Positions 10,961 to 23,507 of a stretch of 64,000 nucleotides of DNA are shown here, one piece after another. The notes under the pieces were generated by a model. It saw nothing but the letters and a program-made list of their open reading frames with translations. It was not told the DNA's origin and ran no database searches. Made by a program: the position numbers and the translations under genes. How positions within the stretch are numbered: the stretch's first letter is position 1; each line of letters opens with the position of its first letter. The stretch lies in NCBI GenBank assembly GCA_033032865.1, contig JAWHQI010000257.1:2341001-2405000 (forward strand). Reading direction: 5' to 3'. This stretch comes from Dactylorhiza incarnata. Taxonomy: Eukaryota; Streptophyta; Magnoliopsida; Asparagales; Orchidaceae.

Positions 10961-11996
10961 CGAAGAGTTGGAGAAAATCTTTAAGCGCCGAAGGAGAACT
11001 CTGATGGATCTTCAATGGAGCTCTCTGGGGTCTAGAAGACAAGGTCCCTTGAAATGAAGGCCATGAGCTCCTTTTATAGCCTTGAGCGGGGGTAGCCCGG
11101 TAATTTAGCCGTTGTAACCACCATAATCACCTGACGGGTGAATCACGCTTGCCGATTTGGAGCACACGGATCGCCATTTTTTGGATATTCTTGTCTTGCC
11201 CCCCGGTCAGTTCGGACAGCTTCGTTGATGGCGTTGAGCGCAGTGAACAAGACCTACAATCTAGGAAATTAAGAAAGGTTAAATTCCGCGCGCGTCGTGA
11301 CATGGAAGCATTCTGAGCGCGCGATGAATGCGGATGTGTTCTGAGCGCGCGATGAACGCGGAAGCGCTTGGCTCGCTTTGCGGGCGGAAAGTCGAGAATA
11401 CGATCGTGCGCTACTGCAAGAGGGGCGTGCGTGCTTGCAAGAGGGAGGGCGCGTCTTCCAGAGACCGCGCCCCCAAGACGGGAAGACGCACCCTCCTGAA
11501 AAGGAGGGTGCTGGGGATCCCCACCCCAAGGGGGTGCGGTCTCGACTATGCGGGGCGCGACCTTGGCCGCCCCCACTATGCGGGGTGCGGCCTTAGTCGC
11601 ACCCCACCATGCGGGGTGTGGCTTTGGCCACGCTCTTAAGCGTGATGTGGGCCGCACCCTCTTAGTGGAGTGCGTGCCTAACCACACCCTTAGTGGGGTG
11701 CGGCTACGCGACTTCGGTCGTACCCGATGATGGCGGGGTGCGGCCTCGCCGCTGCCTACGCGGGTGACGCCGCGCGATAGTTGTGGCGGTTTTCTCCCCA
11801 CTCACATGGTCATGAGGCTTAGCATGACTCCACTACCTCCACCCTCATGGTGGAGCTATGGTTAAACACCCCCCGATAGTTGTATAAATTTATGGGTGCA
11901 TATCAATTCTAATATATTTATAATTATATATGATTCTGGGTAAATTTATTTAGAAACTGTAGCAACTCTTTTCAATAAATAAATTTGGCAAAAGCC
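10961..11996. other. GC-rich non-coding stretch with short degenerate repeats
   Basis: From 11540 to 11700 there are three or more imperfect copies, about 31 bp each, of ACTATGCGGGGTGCGGCCTT-like sequence. Open frames here are simply a result of high GC. The sequence may be the end of the same element as the gag-like gene (108-803), but no LTR end could be proved. From 11880 the sequence turns AT-rich. Bases 11988-11996 (AATAAATTT) are the left TSD of the next element. Confidence 0.4.
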
Positions 11997-14900
11997 TTAA
12001 ATCAATCCCTATGTTATACTCCTTTTTGAAATAGTTCCCTCAAATTGTAAAAGCATGAAATCAGTCCCCAACTTTATTGAAAACTAGAAATATGTCATAC
12101 TTAATAGAATATATAAACGAAAAACAACTTAATTGGTGATCAACAAAATCATAAATTAACAAAATATCGCATTTTTTAAAAATAACACTATTCTTATTGA
12201 TATATGAATAATTTATGTCGTTTCCTGAAATTTGAAAACGTGTACATTGTTGGGCGAGATCCCTATATATATATGTCGTTTGACTGTGTCGATTTTCTTT
12301 TCTGAATATTCTTAAAACGACAAAACTTAGAATATATTAAATCGGCAATACAGTATGATCTTGGGGAGTATTCATTCAACTCAAAAAAAAACTTAGAATG
12401 ACCAAAGAGTATGTTGTTTCCTGAAGTTTGAAACCCAAAAAATACATGGAAAAAATAGATAAATGATTTGAATTACTAGAAAATATCAAAATTTGCAATA
12501 GTTTCTGAACCAAATACAGTTATTAGGCAGTCCAGAGAGTTTTCAACAGTGCTCCGGTACAAAATACATCTCAACAATTCTTTCCTCCACCTCCAATTGC
12601 TCTGACTATCAAGATATTTAACCTGAGAATAAACATCAAAGATTAGATTTCATAGCATGTTTATGAGAAATAAACAATAAGAATTATAGTTATACAATTT
12701 TTAAATTACTCAAGTTAGCTTGCAATTTCGTTTGTTGTGTTATTTGACTCCACATTTCGAACATGTTCGACTCATCTTTGTGAGATTTTTCTCTTCGTTG
12801 GCTTCCATAGTTTGTTTCTTTTTTGGCCTACCCAGTGCTCTTCGTCAAATTAGTGGAAGAATTTGTGTCGCTGGTGTAGTTGGCCATAGATTTGATCCAT
12901 TGGTAGACAATATACTATGACGATAATATGATATATATGTGACTTTTTTAAAGAATTCCGACACATATTTAGTTATATCTAGGTTTAAATATTTCATGTA
13001 ACTTATAACATGACGACACGGTAGGCCACAAAGTCTCCACTTTTCGCATGAACAAAAACAATTATCCAATGAAACCACATGTACTACCTCAAATATTCTG
13101 TCGTTTGACCATATTCGCATCCACATCTCATATGCTTTGCCCCCTCCTCTATCTTCATTGCAGTTTTAGGGTTCACCTCGATCACTTGTTTCTCAATTTC
13201 TGTCTAATGTTAGCCCATCTACACATTAAATACATGTGAATGTCCTCAAACATTGTAAGTATGAGTTTGTCCCTCATATCTAAAATGACCTGATTGAATG
13301 CATCAGACATATTGTTTACAACAACATCGCATATAGGATGTTTACTAAATGATTGTTTGCACCACAAATGTTTATCTATTGCAATAAGATACTCATATGC
13401 CTGATTCGATATACCTTTAAACTCATTCATTGTCCTAACCCAATCCTTTTCATATGTAGCATTGGAGGCTTTTCATAACAAGCACATCAAATTTTTACTA
13501 GGAAATTTGTTTCTGAAATTATTATACAGATGCCAAAAGTAGAAGCGGTGGTCGACACCCGACAATAATTCTTTAAAAGTCTGGACTAATCCCTACATGT
13601 AAGATAAATCACAATGATTAGGAATAAATGTAAATAAGAAAAATCAGTAAGCATAATTAGACAAACCTTTTGTTGATCTGATATATACATGATTCCATTT
13701 GATCCAATATATCTAATAAGATTGCCAAGAAACCAACTCAAAGAATCTTTATTCTCGACCTCAACAATTGCATACACTATCGGTAACATTTGGTCATTAG
13801 GATCTCTGCCAATTGCTGTCAGTAGTTGCCCACCATAGTACCATTTCAAAAAACATTCATCCAACCCTACAATAGGCCGACATATTTTGAATGATTCTCG
13901 ACATCCGACAAGACAAACATACACCATCTCAAACCGTGGTATAATAGATCTTGACGAGGGTATTATAGACTCATTATAAAATTCGGGAGACCAATTAAAT
14001 TTGAGGAACACTGAACTTCCTTGATTTGATCTCAAGAGTTCAGCGCAATATTAATTCATATAATTATATTGGTCCCCAACATTGCCTTCTAGAGTTGCAC
14101 TTGCTTTTGCCTTTGCTCTTGCTATTTTATCTTTAGTTATCCCTACCACCCATTTCTCTTTTACTTTTCCAATAATTTGTTTTACTTCAATGTTTGGGTT
14201 TTCTCTTACCTTTGATTCTATACGTTTACCCAACCATTTCACACTCAAAAGTTTATTTTTGAATTCCCTACTGCAAGAGTGTTTATCTTTTATAGTTCTT
14301 ACTTCTCATATATCTCGGTTCTTCATTGGTGCAACATATTATCATTCTTCATCAATTTTAAACTTACACCCATATAAATTGAGTATGTTGTTACAACATC
14401 CTTAAAATGCTCCTTAGATTTAAAAACCCAGACCTGTTTTCCATCGGTTCCCATTTCATCTCCTTCATATTCTTTAGCATTGTAAATATAAGTTGTCGAG
14501 ATTTTATACTAATAGAAGGTCCACCTTCACCATCGCTACTAAGTGATTGAATTGAATCACTTAGATATTCTTCAGCACTAATATCCTTTAGTGCATCTGA
14601 AGCCTCATTGAAACTATGACTGACTATGGCCTAAAGTATCAACATTAGCATCACCATCATCAAACAATTCTTCCTCATTTTCAAACTGGATGTCTAAGAC
14701 ACTATCTTCACTATCATTATCAACATTTCTGAAAACATCATGGTTTATTTCCATAGTATTTACAATGAATTGTTTTTGAAAATTTAGCAAGAACTAAATA
14801 CATATAGGAGAAATTTTTTTGAAAACTTAGCAAGCACCAATAACATGTAGGACCAAAATTTCTGAAAACTTAACAAAAACTAAATATATATAGGAGAAAC

Positions 14901-15620
14901 ATTTTTTGAGAATTTCTGAAAAAATTTACCTTATAAAAATATGGCGTCCTAGAATAATTTTTGCACAAATTTCTAAGAATGTGTTGGGCTACAAATTTTT
15001 TTTTTGAAAATGTGATGCCTCAGAACAATATTGAATAAAATTTTTGAAAGAATTTCGGCACAAATTACTGAATATGTGATGCCCTAGAACAATTTTGATT
15101 TTTTTTTGAAAGTATCTCTGCACAAATTTATGAGAAACATTATACCTCCAAGGCAGCACCAAATTGAGATTTGGAGTACGGGGAGGAGATCCAGGGATGC
15201 TTGTGGGAGAAAGGAGCAGGAACTATTAATGTCAGGGAGGAGTACCGAGGCGGCAGTGGCAACGGAAGCCGAACTTTGTTCCGCCTGGAGGATGCTCGTC
15301 GGAGAGGGAAATCTGGAGGTCGGCGAGGAGGCTAGTCGGAGAGGGAAACCTGGAGGTCGTCGCCTTGTTCCGCCTAGAGGAGTCTCGTCGTCCTGTGCGG
15401 AATGTCGGGCCAAGAGAAAGAGAAATGTGAATGTTTATGTTTAGGTTAGTTTTAAGATAATAAAAGATTTACTTTTTGCCCTTAAAATTGAAACGGAAAT
15501 GTTAAGTGAGACTTAAATCAGAATATAGACAAATTTTAGGACCAAAATCAAAAGATATTAGGTTAAGAGACTGATTTCAAAAAAGAGGAGAATTTGAGGG
15601 ACTGATTTAGTGATTTTGCC
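11997..15620 (-). mobile_element. Mutator-like element (MULE) with mudrA-type transposase
   Basis: Both termini start GGCAAAA inward and the inverted similarity continues imperfectly for over 80 bp (TTAAATCAATCCCT against CTAAATCAGTCCCT). The perfect 9-bp direct repeat AATAAATTT lies outside (11988-11996 and 15621-15629), diagnostic for Mutator insertion. Inside, on the minus strand, is one transposase gene. At 3,624 bp it has the size of an autonomous MULE, but the gene is broken. Confidence 0.88.
12845..14760 (-). pseudogene. MuDR/mudrA-like transposase, inactivated
   Basis: Minus-strand domains follow the family order. The N-terminal MuDR DNA-binding part is at 14051-14248 (KWLGKRIESKVRENPNIEVK, ending LEGNVGDQYNY). 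The MULE DDE domain is at 13586-14035 (PIVGLDECFLKWYYGGQLLT, AIGRDPNDQMLPIVYAIVE, then YISDQQK). The helical part with GVDHRFYFWHLYNNF is near 13500-13580. The conserved AYEYL...LTMFE segment is at 13182-13430. The C-terminal SWIM zinc finger is at 12845-13126 (CSCEKWRLCGLPCRHVISYM). The enzyme would cut and rejoin element ends in the nucleus. Stops and frameshifts separate the blocks, so no full protein can be made. An acidic N-terminal region extends towards 14760. The leader at 15100-15420 is GC-rich. Confidence 0.85.
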
Positions 15621-16056
15621 AATAAATTTTGGTAATTGTTATGGGCAAACCCATTTAGATAGGGGCAAACCAATTCTTTGGGCAGACCAAAAAATTATAC
15701 GTGCAAACCATAATGTTACGGGCAAACCAAAAAATAAAATCATTCTAAAAACTTCTACATAATAAAACTAGTAGTTATCATCAATATTACAAAACATTTC
15801 ATATAACAAAAGCTTGAAATTCTTCATCAAAATCTTCTTTGAGTGACCTATTTTTGCTCCAATTGTTGCACCTGTCAAACAAATATAGTGTTAAAGATTG
15901 AAAACATTAACTTTTATGTAAATATAATATCAATGTGCCGATTCTATAGCACCTGTAAGTGAAAATGGACAACCGCACCTCTTTGTGGTGTTTTTTCGCA
16001 CATTTTTCTTCACACATCCTTTACCTCATTGTTTCTCACGATAATAACCTGCTCTG

Positions 16057-17196
16057 TGTTGGGAATGTGAGCAAACACTCCCGACCAGAGAACCTGTTGC
16101 AAATCGAGCAAGCATCTGTGCGACCGCGTTGAGCGGTATGCAAATTCGCAAAAATAAATACGATGCAGAAAAATAATAAACACACAGGAAATTTTAACGT
16201 GGAAAACCCAATTGGGTGAAAAACCACGGGACGATCGGAGTCCAACCCGGAAAGCCTCCACTAAAAAGGTGTGAAAATCACACGCAACAATTACAGGCTT
16301 TCCCACCGATCCACACAGGATCTCCACCCCTCCACCACAAAAATAATCCACAAAGGATTTTACAACACCCTCTTTCCAACACGATACAAAATCACAATAT
16401 TGAAACGAAGAAAAATAAACACGGTGATAGAGGCGTTACCCGGACGGATTGAACAATCCGTCCCAACGTCGAAGATGACGTCCTCCAAATCCACGAACAA
16501 GGACGGCTATACGCAGCCCCTTCCTTCTTCGTCTTCAACCTCCAAGCAACGACGATGGCGTCGACAAGATCCCAGGCGGCAACGGCGGCCCGGATCCTCC
16601 AAACAGCGGCGATAGCGGCTACCGGCGGTAGCGCTCCCAAGCTCCAAGCCGCAACCCTCCTTCAACAATGGCGGCGGCGGCGACTCCTTCAAAAACAGCG
16701 GCGGCCGGATTTCCTCCAACAGCGGCGGCTGGATCTCCCCTTCAACAGATGGCCGGACTACTTCTCCCCTCCTCCGGGCGACGGCCGGATCTCTCTCCAA
16801 CACAGCAGGCCGGCAGTATTCTTCCAGACTGCGGCAGAAAACGAGAGGGAGAGAGATGAGGGGAAGCGGCGGTTCTACTTCACGCACAGGAGAGAGGGAG
16901 GAAAAAAAAGTGGGCGACAGTTTTTGATTTTATTGGGCAGGAGAGAATAATCAAATTAATAATTGAATAGTGCTGCCCTAACTCCACGCCAAAATAGCAG
17001 TCCGGTTCACCATGAACCGGTCCAGAAAAACGCATATTATCCACTCCAAAAAATGCAGCAGAAAAAAGGTTGCAACCTGCCTTTTAATAGGTTGCAACAT
17101 ATTTGCCAAAAATAAATTTTCACAGAATTTCTGCACGCCAAAGCTTCTAACATCTCCGGTGGTTTTTACCGACTCGGATGGGAACCACGCCCAACA
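16057..17196 (-). repeat. Copia-1 3' LTR (left)
   Basis: 1,140 bp with TGTTGGG...CCCAACA ends. It contains a GC-rich CGGCGG-repeat block around 16540-16860 that creates spurious ORFs on both strands. Confidence 0.95.
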
Positions 17197-17207
17197 GATC
17201 TCCCCCT

Positions 17208-20200
17208 TCACATTGAGGCGGAAGAAACCGCCATCCCGGCGATTCTAACACAATGCTCAAACTTCCCCCTTGGCACAGTCTTGGTCAGCATGTCTGCCCC
17301 ATTATCATCAGTGTGCACCTTCTGAAGAGAGAGCTCCTTCTGCTCTAGGACATCTCGTATCCAATGATACCGAGTGTCGGTGTGCTTCGACCTCGAGTGA
17401 AACGTGGGGTTCTTCCCCAAATGAATGGCGCTCTGACTGTCACACAGGAGTGTGTATCGGCCCTGAGTGAAATCAAGTTCTTTGATGAACCTCTTCATCC
17501 AAAGCAACTCCTTCCCAGCCTCAGTAACCGCAATGAACTCAGCCTCCGTAGTGGACAGTGCAACGCACTTCTGCAATCTCGACGCCCACGAGACAGCTCC
17601 CCCTGCAAACAGAATCAAGTACCCGGACGTCGACCTCCTGGAATCTACATCTCCAGCCATATCTGCATCAGTGTAGCCCAACAGCTCTGGCTCACTGTCT
17701 CCAAATCTCAGCGTCAAGTCGGACGTCCCCTGCAGGTATCTCAGTATCCACTTCACTGCGCTCCAATGCTCTCTCCCAGGATTGGAGAGAAATCTACTAA
17801 CGGTCCCAACCGCATGCGCAATGTCTGGACGAGTACACACCATCGCATACATGAGGCTCCCAACTGCAGATGCATACAGAACCTTCTGCATAGCCTCGAT
17901 CTTCTCGGGTGTGCTGGGGCACTGATCAGCGGTAAGCCTGAAGTGAGCTGCAAGAGGCACGCTCACCTTCTTCGCCTGATCCATATCAAATCTCTGTAGC
18001 ACTTTGCGGATGTACCGCTCCTGTGACAACCAAAGCAATCTGGCTCCCCTGTCTCTGCGAATGTGCATCCCCAAAATAGTCTTCGCAGCACCCAGATCCT
18101 TCATCTCAAAGGTGGAACTCAACTGCCGCTTCAACTCAGCAATGCGCGCAGTGTTCCTCCCGACGATCAGCATATCGTCCACGTACAACAATAGGATAAT
18201 GAAATCCTCTGGAGCGTACTGCTTGATGAACACGCAGTGGTCAAGGGTGGTCCTCCTGAAGTCGATCTCCCCCATGAAAGAATCAAACTTCTTATACCAT
18301 TGCCGCGGGGCCTGCTTCAGGCCATATAAACTCTTCTGCAAGCGACACACCAGACCTTCCTTTCCCCTGACACCAAAGCCCTCAGGCTGCTCCATGTAAA
18401 GCTCCTCGTCAAGATCGCCATGCAGAAAGGCGGTCTTGACGTCCATCTGTTCAATCTCCAAATCAAGTCTCGCAGCGAGGCCAAGTACCACACGAACAGA
18501 CGACTTCTTCACCACTGGTGAGAAGATCTCATCAAAGTCAACGCCCTGTCGCTGTCCAAAACCTTTCACCACCAGCCTGGCCTTGTATCTGGGAGGTGTG
18601 GAGGAATCTCCCTGCTTCACCCTGAAAATCCACCGATTCTTCAAGGCCTTCTTGCCCTTAGGCAATCTCACCAGGTCATACGTGTGGTTCTTCTGCAGCG
18701 ACTGCATCTCCTCCTGTATAGCAGCCATCCACTGGCGCTTCTCAGCACTCTCCATAGCCTCGTCATAGCTCTCAGGCTCGCCCGCATCAGTCAGCAGTAT
18801 AAACTATGATGCAGAATATCTGGCGGACGGGTGCCTGGCACGATCTGATCTCCGCAAAGCAGGCTCAGGGGCCGGTGCAGGCACATCATCAGTAATGTCC
18901 TCAGTAACTCCTGGTTCACCATCAGTGGTGATATCATGATCCGGAAGGGTATCAGTACCCTGTGCTGGCTCAGGCTCAGTAGCCTCCTCAGTATCGTCAT
19001 CTCCAATCATAGGTGACTCTGCAGCAGTGCGAGAGTCAACCTCAGACTCAACAGTCTCCTCGGGATCACCAACAGTCTGATCCTCACAGAAAACAGCATC
19101 ACGGCTACGTACAAGCTTCTTCTCAACTGGATCAAAGAACCTGTACCCAAAATCTCCACTGTAGCCGTACCCCAAGAAAATACACTGTCGGGTCTTCGAA
19201 TCCAACTTGGATCTCTCGTCCCTGGGGACGTGCACAAAGGCTTTGCAGCCAAATACCCGCAAGTGACTATAAGAGGGGTCTTTCCCGTACCAGACCCTAT
19301 CTGGGACATCCTCCTGCAAAGCTGAACTCGGCGAGAGGTTGATGACATGCGCTGCAGTAAGAAGAGCCTCGCCCTAAAACATCCATGGCAGCTTCGACTC
19401 AGATAGCATGCATCGAATCCTCTCCATCAATGTCCGATTCATCCTCTCAGCTACGCCATTCAGCTGTGGCGTCTTCGGCGGGGTCTTCTCATGTCTAATG
19501 CCATGGTCCCTGCAGTACTCATCAAACGGACCAATGTACTCTCCCCCGTTGTCGGACCTGATGCACCTCAGTCTCTTCCCAGACTGTCTCTCCACCTCAG
19601 CGTGGAATCTCCTGAAAGTGTCGAGGACCTGATCTTTGGTCTTGATAGCATAGACCCAAAGCTTCCTCGAATGATCGTCAATGAAAGTGACGAAGTAAGA
19701 TGTTCCTCCTCTAGTCTGGACCTTCAGTGGTCCGCAAATATCAGTATGAACTAGCTCCAAAGGCTCAGATCTCCTGGTGGACGTGTGGCTGTGAAATGAT
19801 ATCCTATTCTGTTTCCCAGCCATGCAGTGGTCGCACCTCTCTAAGTGATCCCCAGAAATATCACAAATCAGCTTTTTCTTCGCCAGGCATCCTAAACCCT
19901 TCTGGCTAATGTGTGACAGCCTCCTGTGCCATAAGGAAGTGGATGCCTCATCCCTGACAGAGTTGGCCTGAGCAGCTTCAGGCCTCCCCTCCATGTAGTA
20001 TAGTCCAGAATCTCTATAGCCTCTGGCCATCACAAGCGATCCCCTGATCAGCTTCCAGAAGTCTCCTCCAAAGACACTCAGGTGTCCTTCGTCTCCAAGT
20101 CTTCCAACAGATATCAGATTGAAGCGAATATCTGGCACATGCCGCACATCCCTAAGAACCAGTAGGGCACCAGTACTCGTCTTCAAATGCATGTCTCCAC

Positions 20201-21224
20201 GCCCAAGCACCTTGGACGTATCCCCATTGCCCATCCTCAACACCCCACAGTCATGAGTGGTGTAGGTGGCAAATAACTCCCTGTTATGGGAGGCATGTGC
20301 AGAAGCTCCAGAATCAACGATCCAGCATCGGTCGTCACACGCAAGTGCAGCTGTGACGTCGTCGCCAACAATAATGACGTCGTCCTCCTCAGTCGAAACA
20401 GTAGCTGCCGTGTGACCCTCATCCTTGCCTTCAGTGGCAATCCCCTTCTTCTTCTGATCGTTCTTCAACGAGTAACAAAACTTCTTGATGTGTCCCTTCT
20501 TGTGGCAGTAGTGGCATTCCACGTTCTGATAACGTGACTTGGACTTGCCCCTACTCTGACTCCTGTCCTCCTTCCTGCCTCGGCTCTTACTCCTTCCTCT
20601 CCCCCTGGACTCAGTATAAAGAACATCAGCTCGTGAAGAAGAGCATGAAGTCCCCTGAGACTTTCGTCTCACCTCCTCATTCAAGATCCCACTCTTGGCG
20701 ATCTCCATGGAAACAATCCCCTGGGGGGAAGAATTGATCAGAGAAACTCTGACCATCTCCCACGAGTCTGGAAGTGACTTGAGTAGCCACAAAGCATTCA
20801 CTTCATCTTCAAACGTCACCTTCATAGCAGTCAAGCGATCAATAATTCCCTGGAACTCATTGACATGATCCAAAATGGGTGAGCCCTCTCGGTATCTGAA
20901 CTCTCCAAGCTTCTTCAACAAATACAGCTTGTTAATGCCCGTGCTCTTGGCATACAACGTCTCGAGAGTCTTCCACAAAGTCTTCGCATCAGTGATGCTA
21001 GCCACATGGTTGTAGACGTTCAGCTCCACGAACCGTCTAATGAACCCACACAGCTTCCGATGCTCCACCTTCCATTTCGCCGGATCCGTGTCCTTTGGCA
21101 TCTCCTCAAAGACAGGAGCATGCCAACCCTTCACATATATCAAGTCTTCCATCAGAAGATGCCACTGGTGGTAATTGGCACCATTCAACTTTACCATCTG
21201 CTCTGAACCTGATGTGGACTCCAT
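17208..21224 (-). pseudogene. Copia-1 gag-pol polyprotein with two in-frame stops
   Basis: One minus-strand frame of 1,339 codons starts at ATG 21224. It has a gag domain (residues 1-200), a CCHC zinc knuckle C237-C250 (CHYCHKKGHIKKFC), an aspartic protease with WIVDSGASAH (DSG at 304-306), the GAG-pre-integrase HRRLSH and C-x2-C, integrase with HTDICGPL and DNGGEY, and reverse transcriptase with YVDDMLIV. RNase H carries DADMAGD, STTEAEF and CDSQSAIHLG near the C-terminus. Order PR-INT-RT-RH defines copia. Stop codons are TAG at 19374-19376 (codon 617, in integrase) and TAG at 18804-18806 (codon 807). No frameshift is seen. With the stops this copy cannot make a full polyprotein, though its RNA could be moved in trans. 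Confidence 0.92.
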
Positions 21225-21443
21225 CCTGCTCTGTCAACTGGCCGGACCGACCACTGATCTTTGAGTCGACTATCTCAAAATATGCAACTGGAGAGGATAG
21301 CCAGCGGGCCAGTGGTCGTAAACTACCACTCCCAATTGCACACCCGAGATCACAATCGACTCGTCCTGAAACCCAAAAGGTCAGCCCGGTAACTGCTCTG
21401 TCACTGAAACGGCTCTGACACTGAACCTCGCTTTGATACCACT

Positions 21444-22583
21444 TGTTGGGAATGTGAGCAAACACTCCCGACCAGAGAACCTGTTGCAAATCGAGCAAGC
21501 ACATGTGCGACCGCGTTGAGCGGTATGCAAATTCGCAAAAGAAAATACGATGCAGAAAAATAATAAACACACAAGAAATTTTAACGTGGAAAACCCAATT
21601 GGGTGAAAAACCACGGGACGATCGGAGTCCAACCCGGAAAGCCTCCACTAAAAAGGTGTGAAAATCACACGCAACAATTACAGGCTTTCCCACCGATCCA
21701 CACAGGATCTCCACTCCTCCACCACAAAAATAATCCACAAAGGATTTTACAACACCCTCTTTCCAACACGATACAAAATCACAATATTGAAACGAAGAAA
21801 AATAAACACGGTGATAGAGGCGTTACCCGGACGGATTGAACAATCCGTCCCAACGTCGAAGATGACGTCCTCCAAATCCACGAACAAGGACGGCTATACG
21901 CAGCCCCTTCCTTCTTCGTCTTCAACCTCCAAGCAACGACGATGGCGTCGACAAGATCCCAGGCGGCAACGGCGGCCCGGATCCTCCAAACAGCGGCGAT
22001 AGCGGCTACCGGCGGTAGCGCTCCCAAGCTCCAAGCCGCAGCCCTCCTTCAACAACGGCGGCGGGGGCGACTCCTTCAAAAACAGCGGCGGCCGGATTTC
22101 CTCCAACAGCGGCGGCTGGATCTCCCCTTCAACAGATGGCCGGACTACTTCTCCCCTCCTCCGGGCGGCGGCCGGATCTCTCTCCAACACAGCAGGCCGG
22201 CAGTCTTCTTCCAGACGGCGGCAGAAAACGAGAGGGAGAGAGATGAGGGGAAGCGGCAGTTCTACTTCACGCACAGGAGAGAGGGAGGAAAAAAAAGTGG
22301 GCGGCAGTTTTTGATTTTATTGGGCAGGAGAGAATAATCAAATTAATAATTGAATAGTGCTGCCCTAACTCCACGCCAAAATAGCAGTCCGGTTCACCAT
22401 GAACCGGTCCAGAAAAACGCATATTATCCACTCCAAAAAATGCAGCAGAAAAAAGGTTGCAACCTGCCTTTTAACAGGTTGCAACATATTTGCCAAAAAT
22501 AAATTTTCACAGAATTTCTGCACGCCAAAGCTTCTAACATCTCCGGTGGTTTTTACCGACTCGGATGAGAACCACGCCCAACA
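21444..22583 (-). repeat. Copia-1 5' LTR (right)
   Basis: 1,140 bp, about 98.6% identical by eye to the left copy. It is followed, on the minus strand, by the primer binding site at about 21428-21443. Confidence 0.95.
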
Positions 22584-23507
22584 CTCTGTCACATCCCAGC
22601 ATAACTCTAGGCTTAAGTCTACCAATAAGCTTGTCAGCACCTTGAATGGTCACAACAAATCCCAAACCCCTTGCAGTTGTTTGAGCCCAAGATACTAACT
22701 CCTCCTTCGATTCAAAACACCGCGACGTGACAAAATGAAATCCAACATCAATTTGTGTTTGTGTTGGTGGAGACGAATTTCCATATGTTAACAATTTCAA
22801 ACTTTCCATATTCATTTGCTCTACACAAATAAAGTTAAACAAAACTAACACATTAATGAACAGCTCATTTGCTCACATGAACAAAGATATGCACATGAAC
22901 ACACGAACAAAGATATGCACATGTTTAATGTTGCAAAATGACTGCCAATGATATTTTGTTTAATGTTGCAAAATGACCGTCGATTCAGGGAATAAATTTG
23001 GTTTAATGTTGCACTGTAGACGATCGGGAGGTAGCAAACAAATAGAAGGGTTCGCCGGAGATGATGTGAGGGGTTTTACCTAAATCGTTGGAGATGATGA
23101 GAGAGGTTCGCCGGAATCGATCGGGAGGCAGCATCGCTCGCCGAAGTTGAACAATGCGGAAACGAGCGAGAGGGAGAGGAGTTGGTCTAAGCAGCGGCAA
23201 AGCAGCCTATGATGAGCCTCGCCGACGATGAACGAACCAGGAAACGGGAGGCGTGGGGCTAAGCAGCGACAAAAAGCTATGAACTGCCTCGCCGACGATG
23301 AACGAAGCAGGAAACGAGAGCGCGTAGGGCTAAGCAGCTGCAAATCAGCGGCTAGGTTTTGGGAAAACGAAAGAGGCGGAAGAAAACTTTTGGTTTGCCA
23401 GTATAAATTTAACGCCATAAAGCTTAATAGCTATTAAATATTTTTTATTTTAAAAGTTGGTTTGCCCCTATCTAAATGGATTTGCCCATAACAATTACCT
23501 AAATTTT

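Larger units (their letters stand above)
16057..22583 (-). mobile_element. Young, nearly complete Ty1/copia retrotransposon (Copia-1)
   Basis: Two direct LTRs of 1,140 bp each (16057-17196 and 21444-22583) start TGTTGGGAATGTGAGCAAAC and end CCACGCCCAACA. The TSD CTCTG is at 16052-16056 and 22584-22588. Reading on the minus strand, the primer binding site TGGTATCAAAGCGAGG lies next to the right LTR and resembles the initiator-Met tRNA site. A purine tract GAAGGGGGAGA lies beside the left LTR. By eye about 16 substitutions separate the LTRs (near 1.4%), so insertion was recent. The polyprotein frame is single but has two stops. Confidence 0.95.
15953..22851 (-). pseudogene. FAR1-type DNA-binding domain gene, interrupted by copia
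   Basis: The minus-strand frame at 22589-22851 encodes CFESKEELVSWAQTTARGLG, FVVTIQGADKLIGRLK and VMLGCDR. It continues across the copia insertion at 15953-16056 with AGYYREKQ, one TGA stop, then VRKNTTKRCGCPFSL and a GT donor. This is the N-terminal zinc-finger region shared by FAR1/FHY3 proteins and their MULE relatives (family knowledge). The rest of the transposase is absent; the next possible exon (about 15880) soon stops. The reading frame is exactly restored when the copia element plus one CTCTG copy is removed, which proves the insertion order. Confidence 0.75.
15631..23499 (-). mobile_element. TIR transposon carrying a FAR1-type exon, split by a copia element
   Basis: Terminal inverted repeats of 43 bp (15631-15673 and about 23457-23499) match at 42 positions; they start GGTAATTGTTATGGGCAAAC. 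The 8-bp direct repeat TAAATTTT flanks both ends (15623-15630 and 23500-23507). Removing the copia element and its TSD leaves about 1.34 kb, with one FAR1/MULE-type N-terminal exon on the minus strand and a GC-rich leader holding a degenerate repeat of roughly 70 bp (23150-23360). FAR1 domains are typical of Mutator-related transposases, while an 8-bp TSD is also seen for hAT. I regard it as a non-autonomous MULE-like element; the superfamily is not certain. Confidence 0.75.

Noticed and set aside
10385..10984. A protein-coding gene made of 29-residue repeats
   Set aside because: The frame changes where units are 88 bp, no start context or splice site is convincing, and the array is also split by a transposon.
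16400..16950. Overlapping ORFs of 80-130 codons on both strands, repeated at 21780-22340
   Set aside because: They are shadows of the GC-rich CGG-repeat block in the two Copia-1 LTRs.
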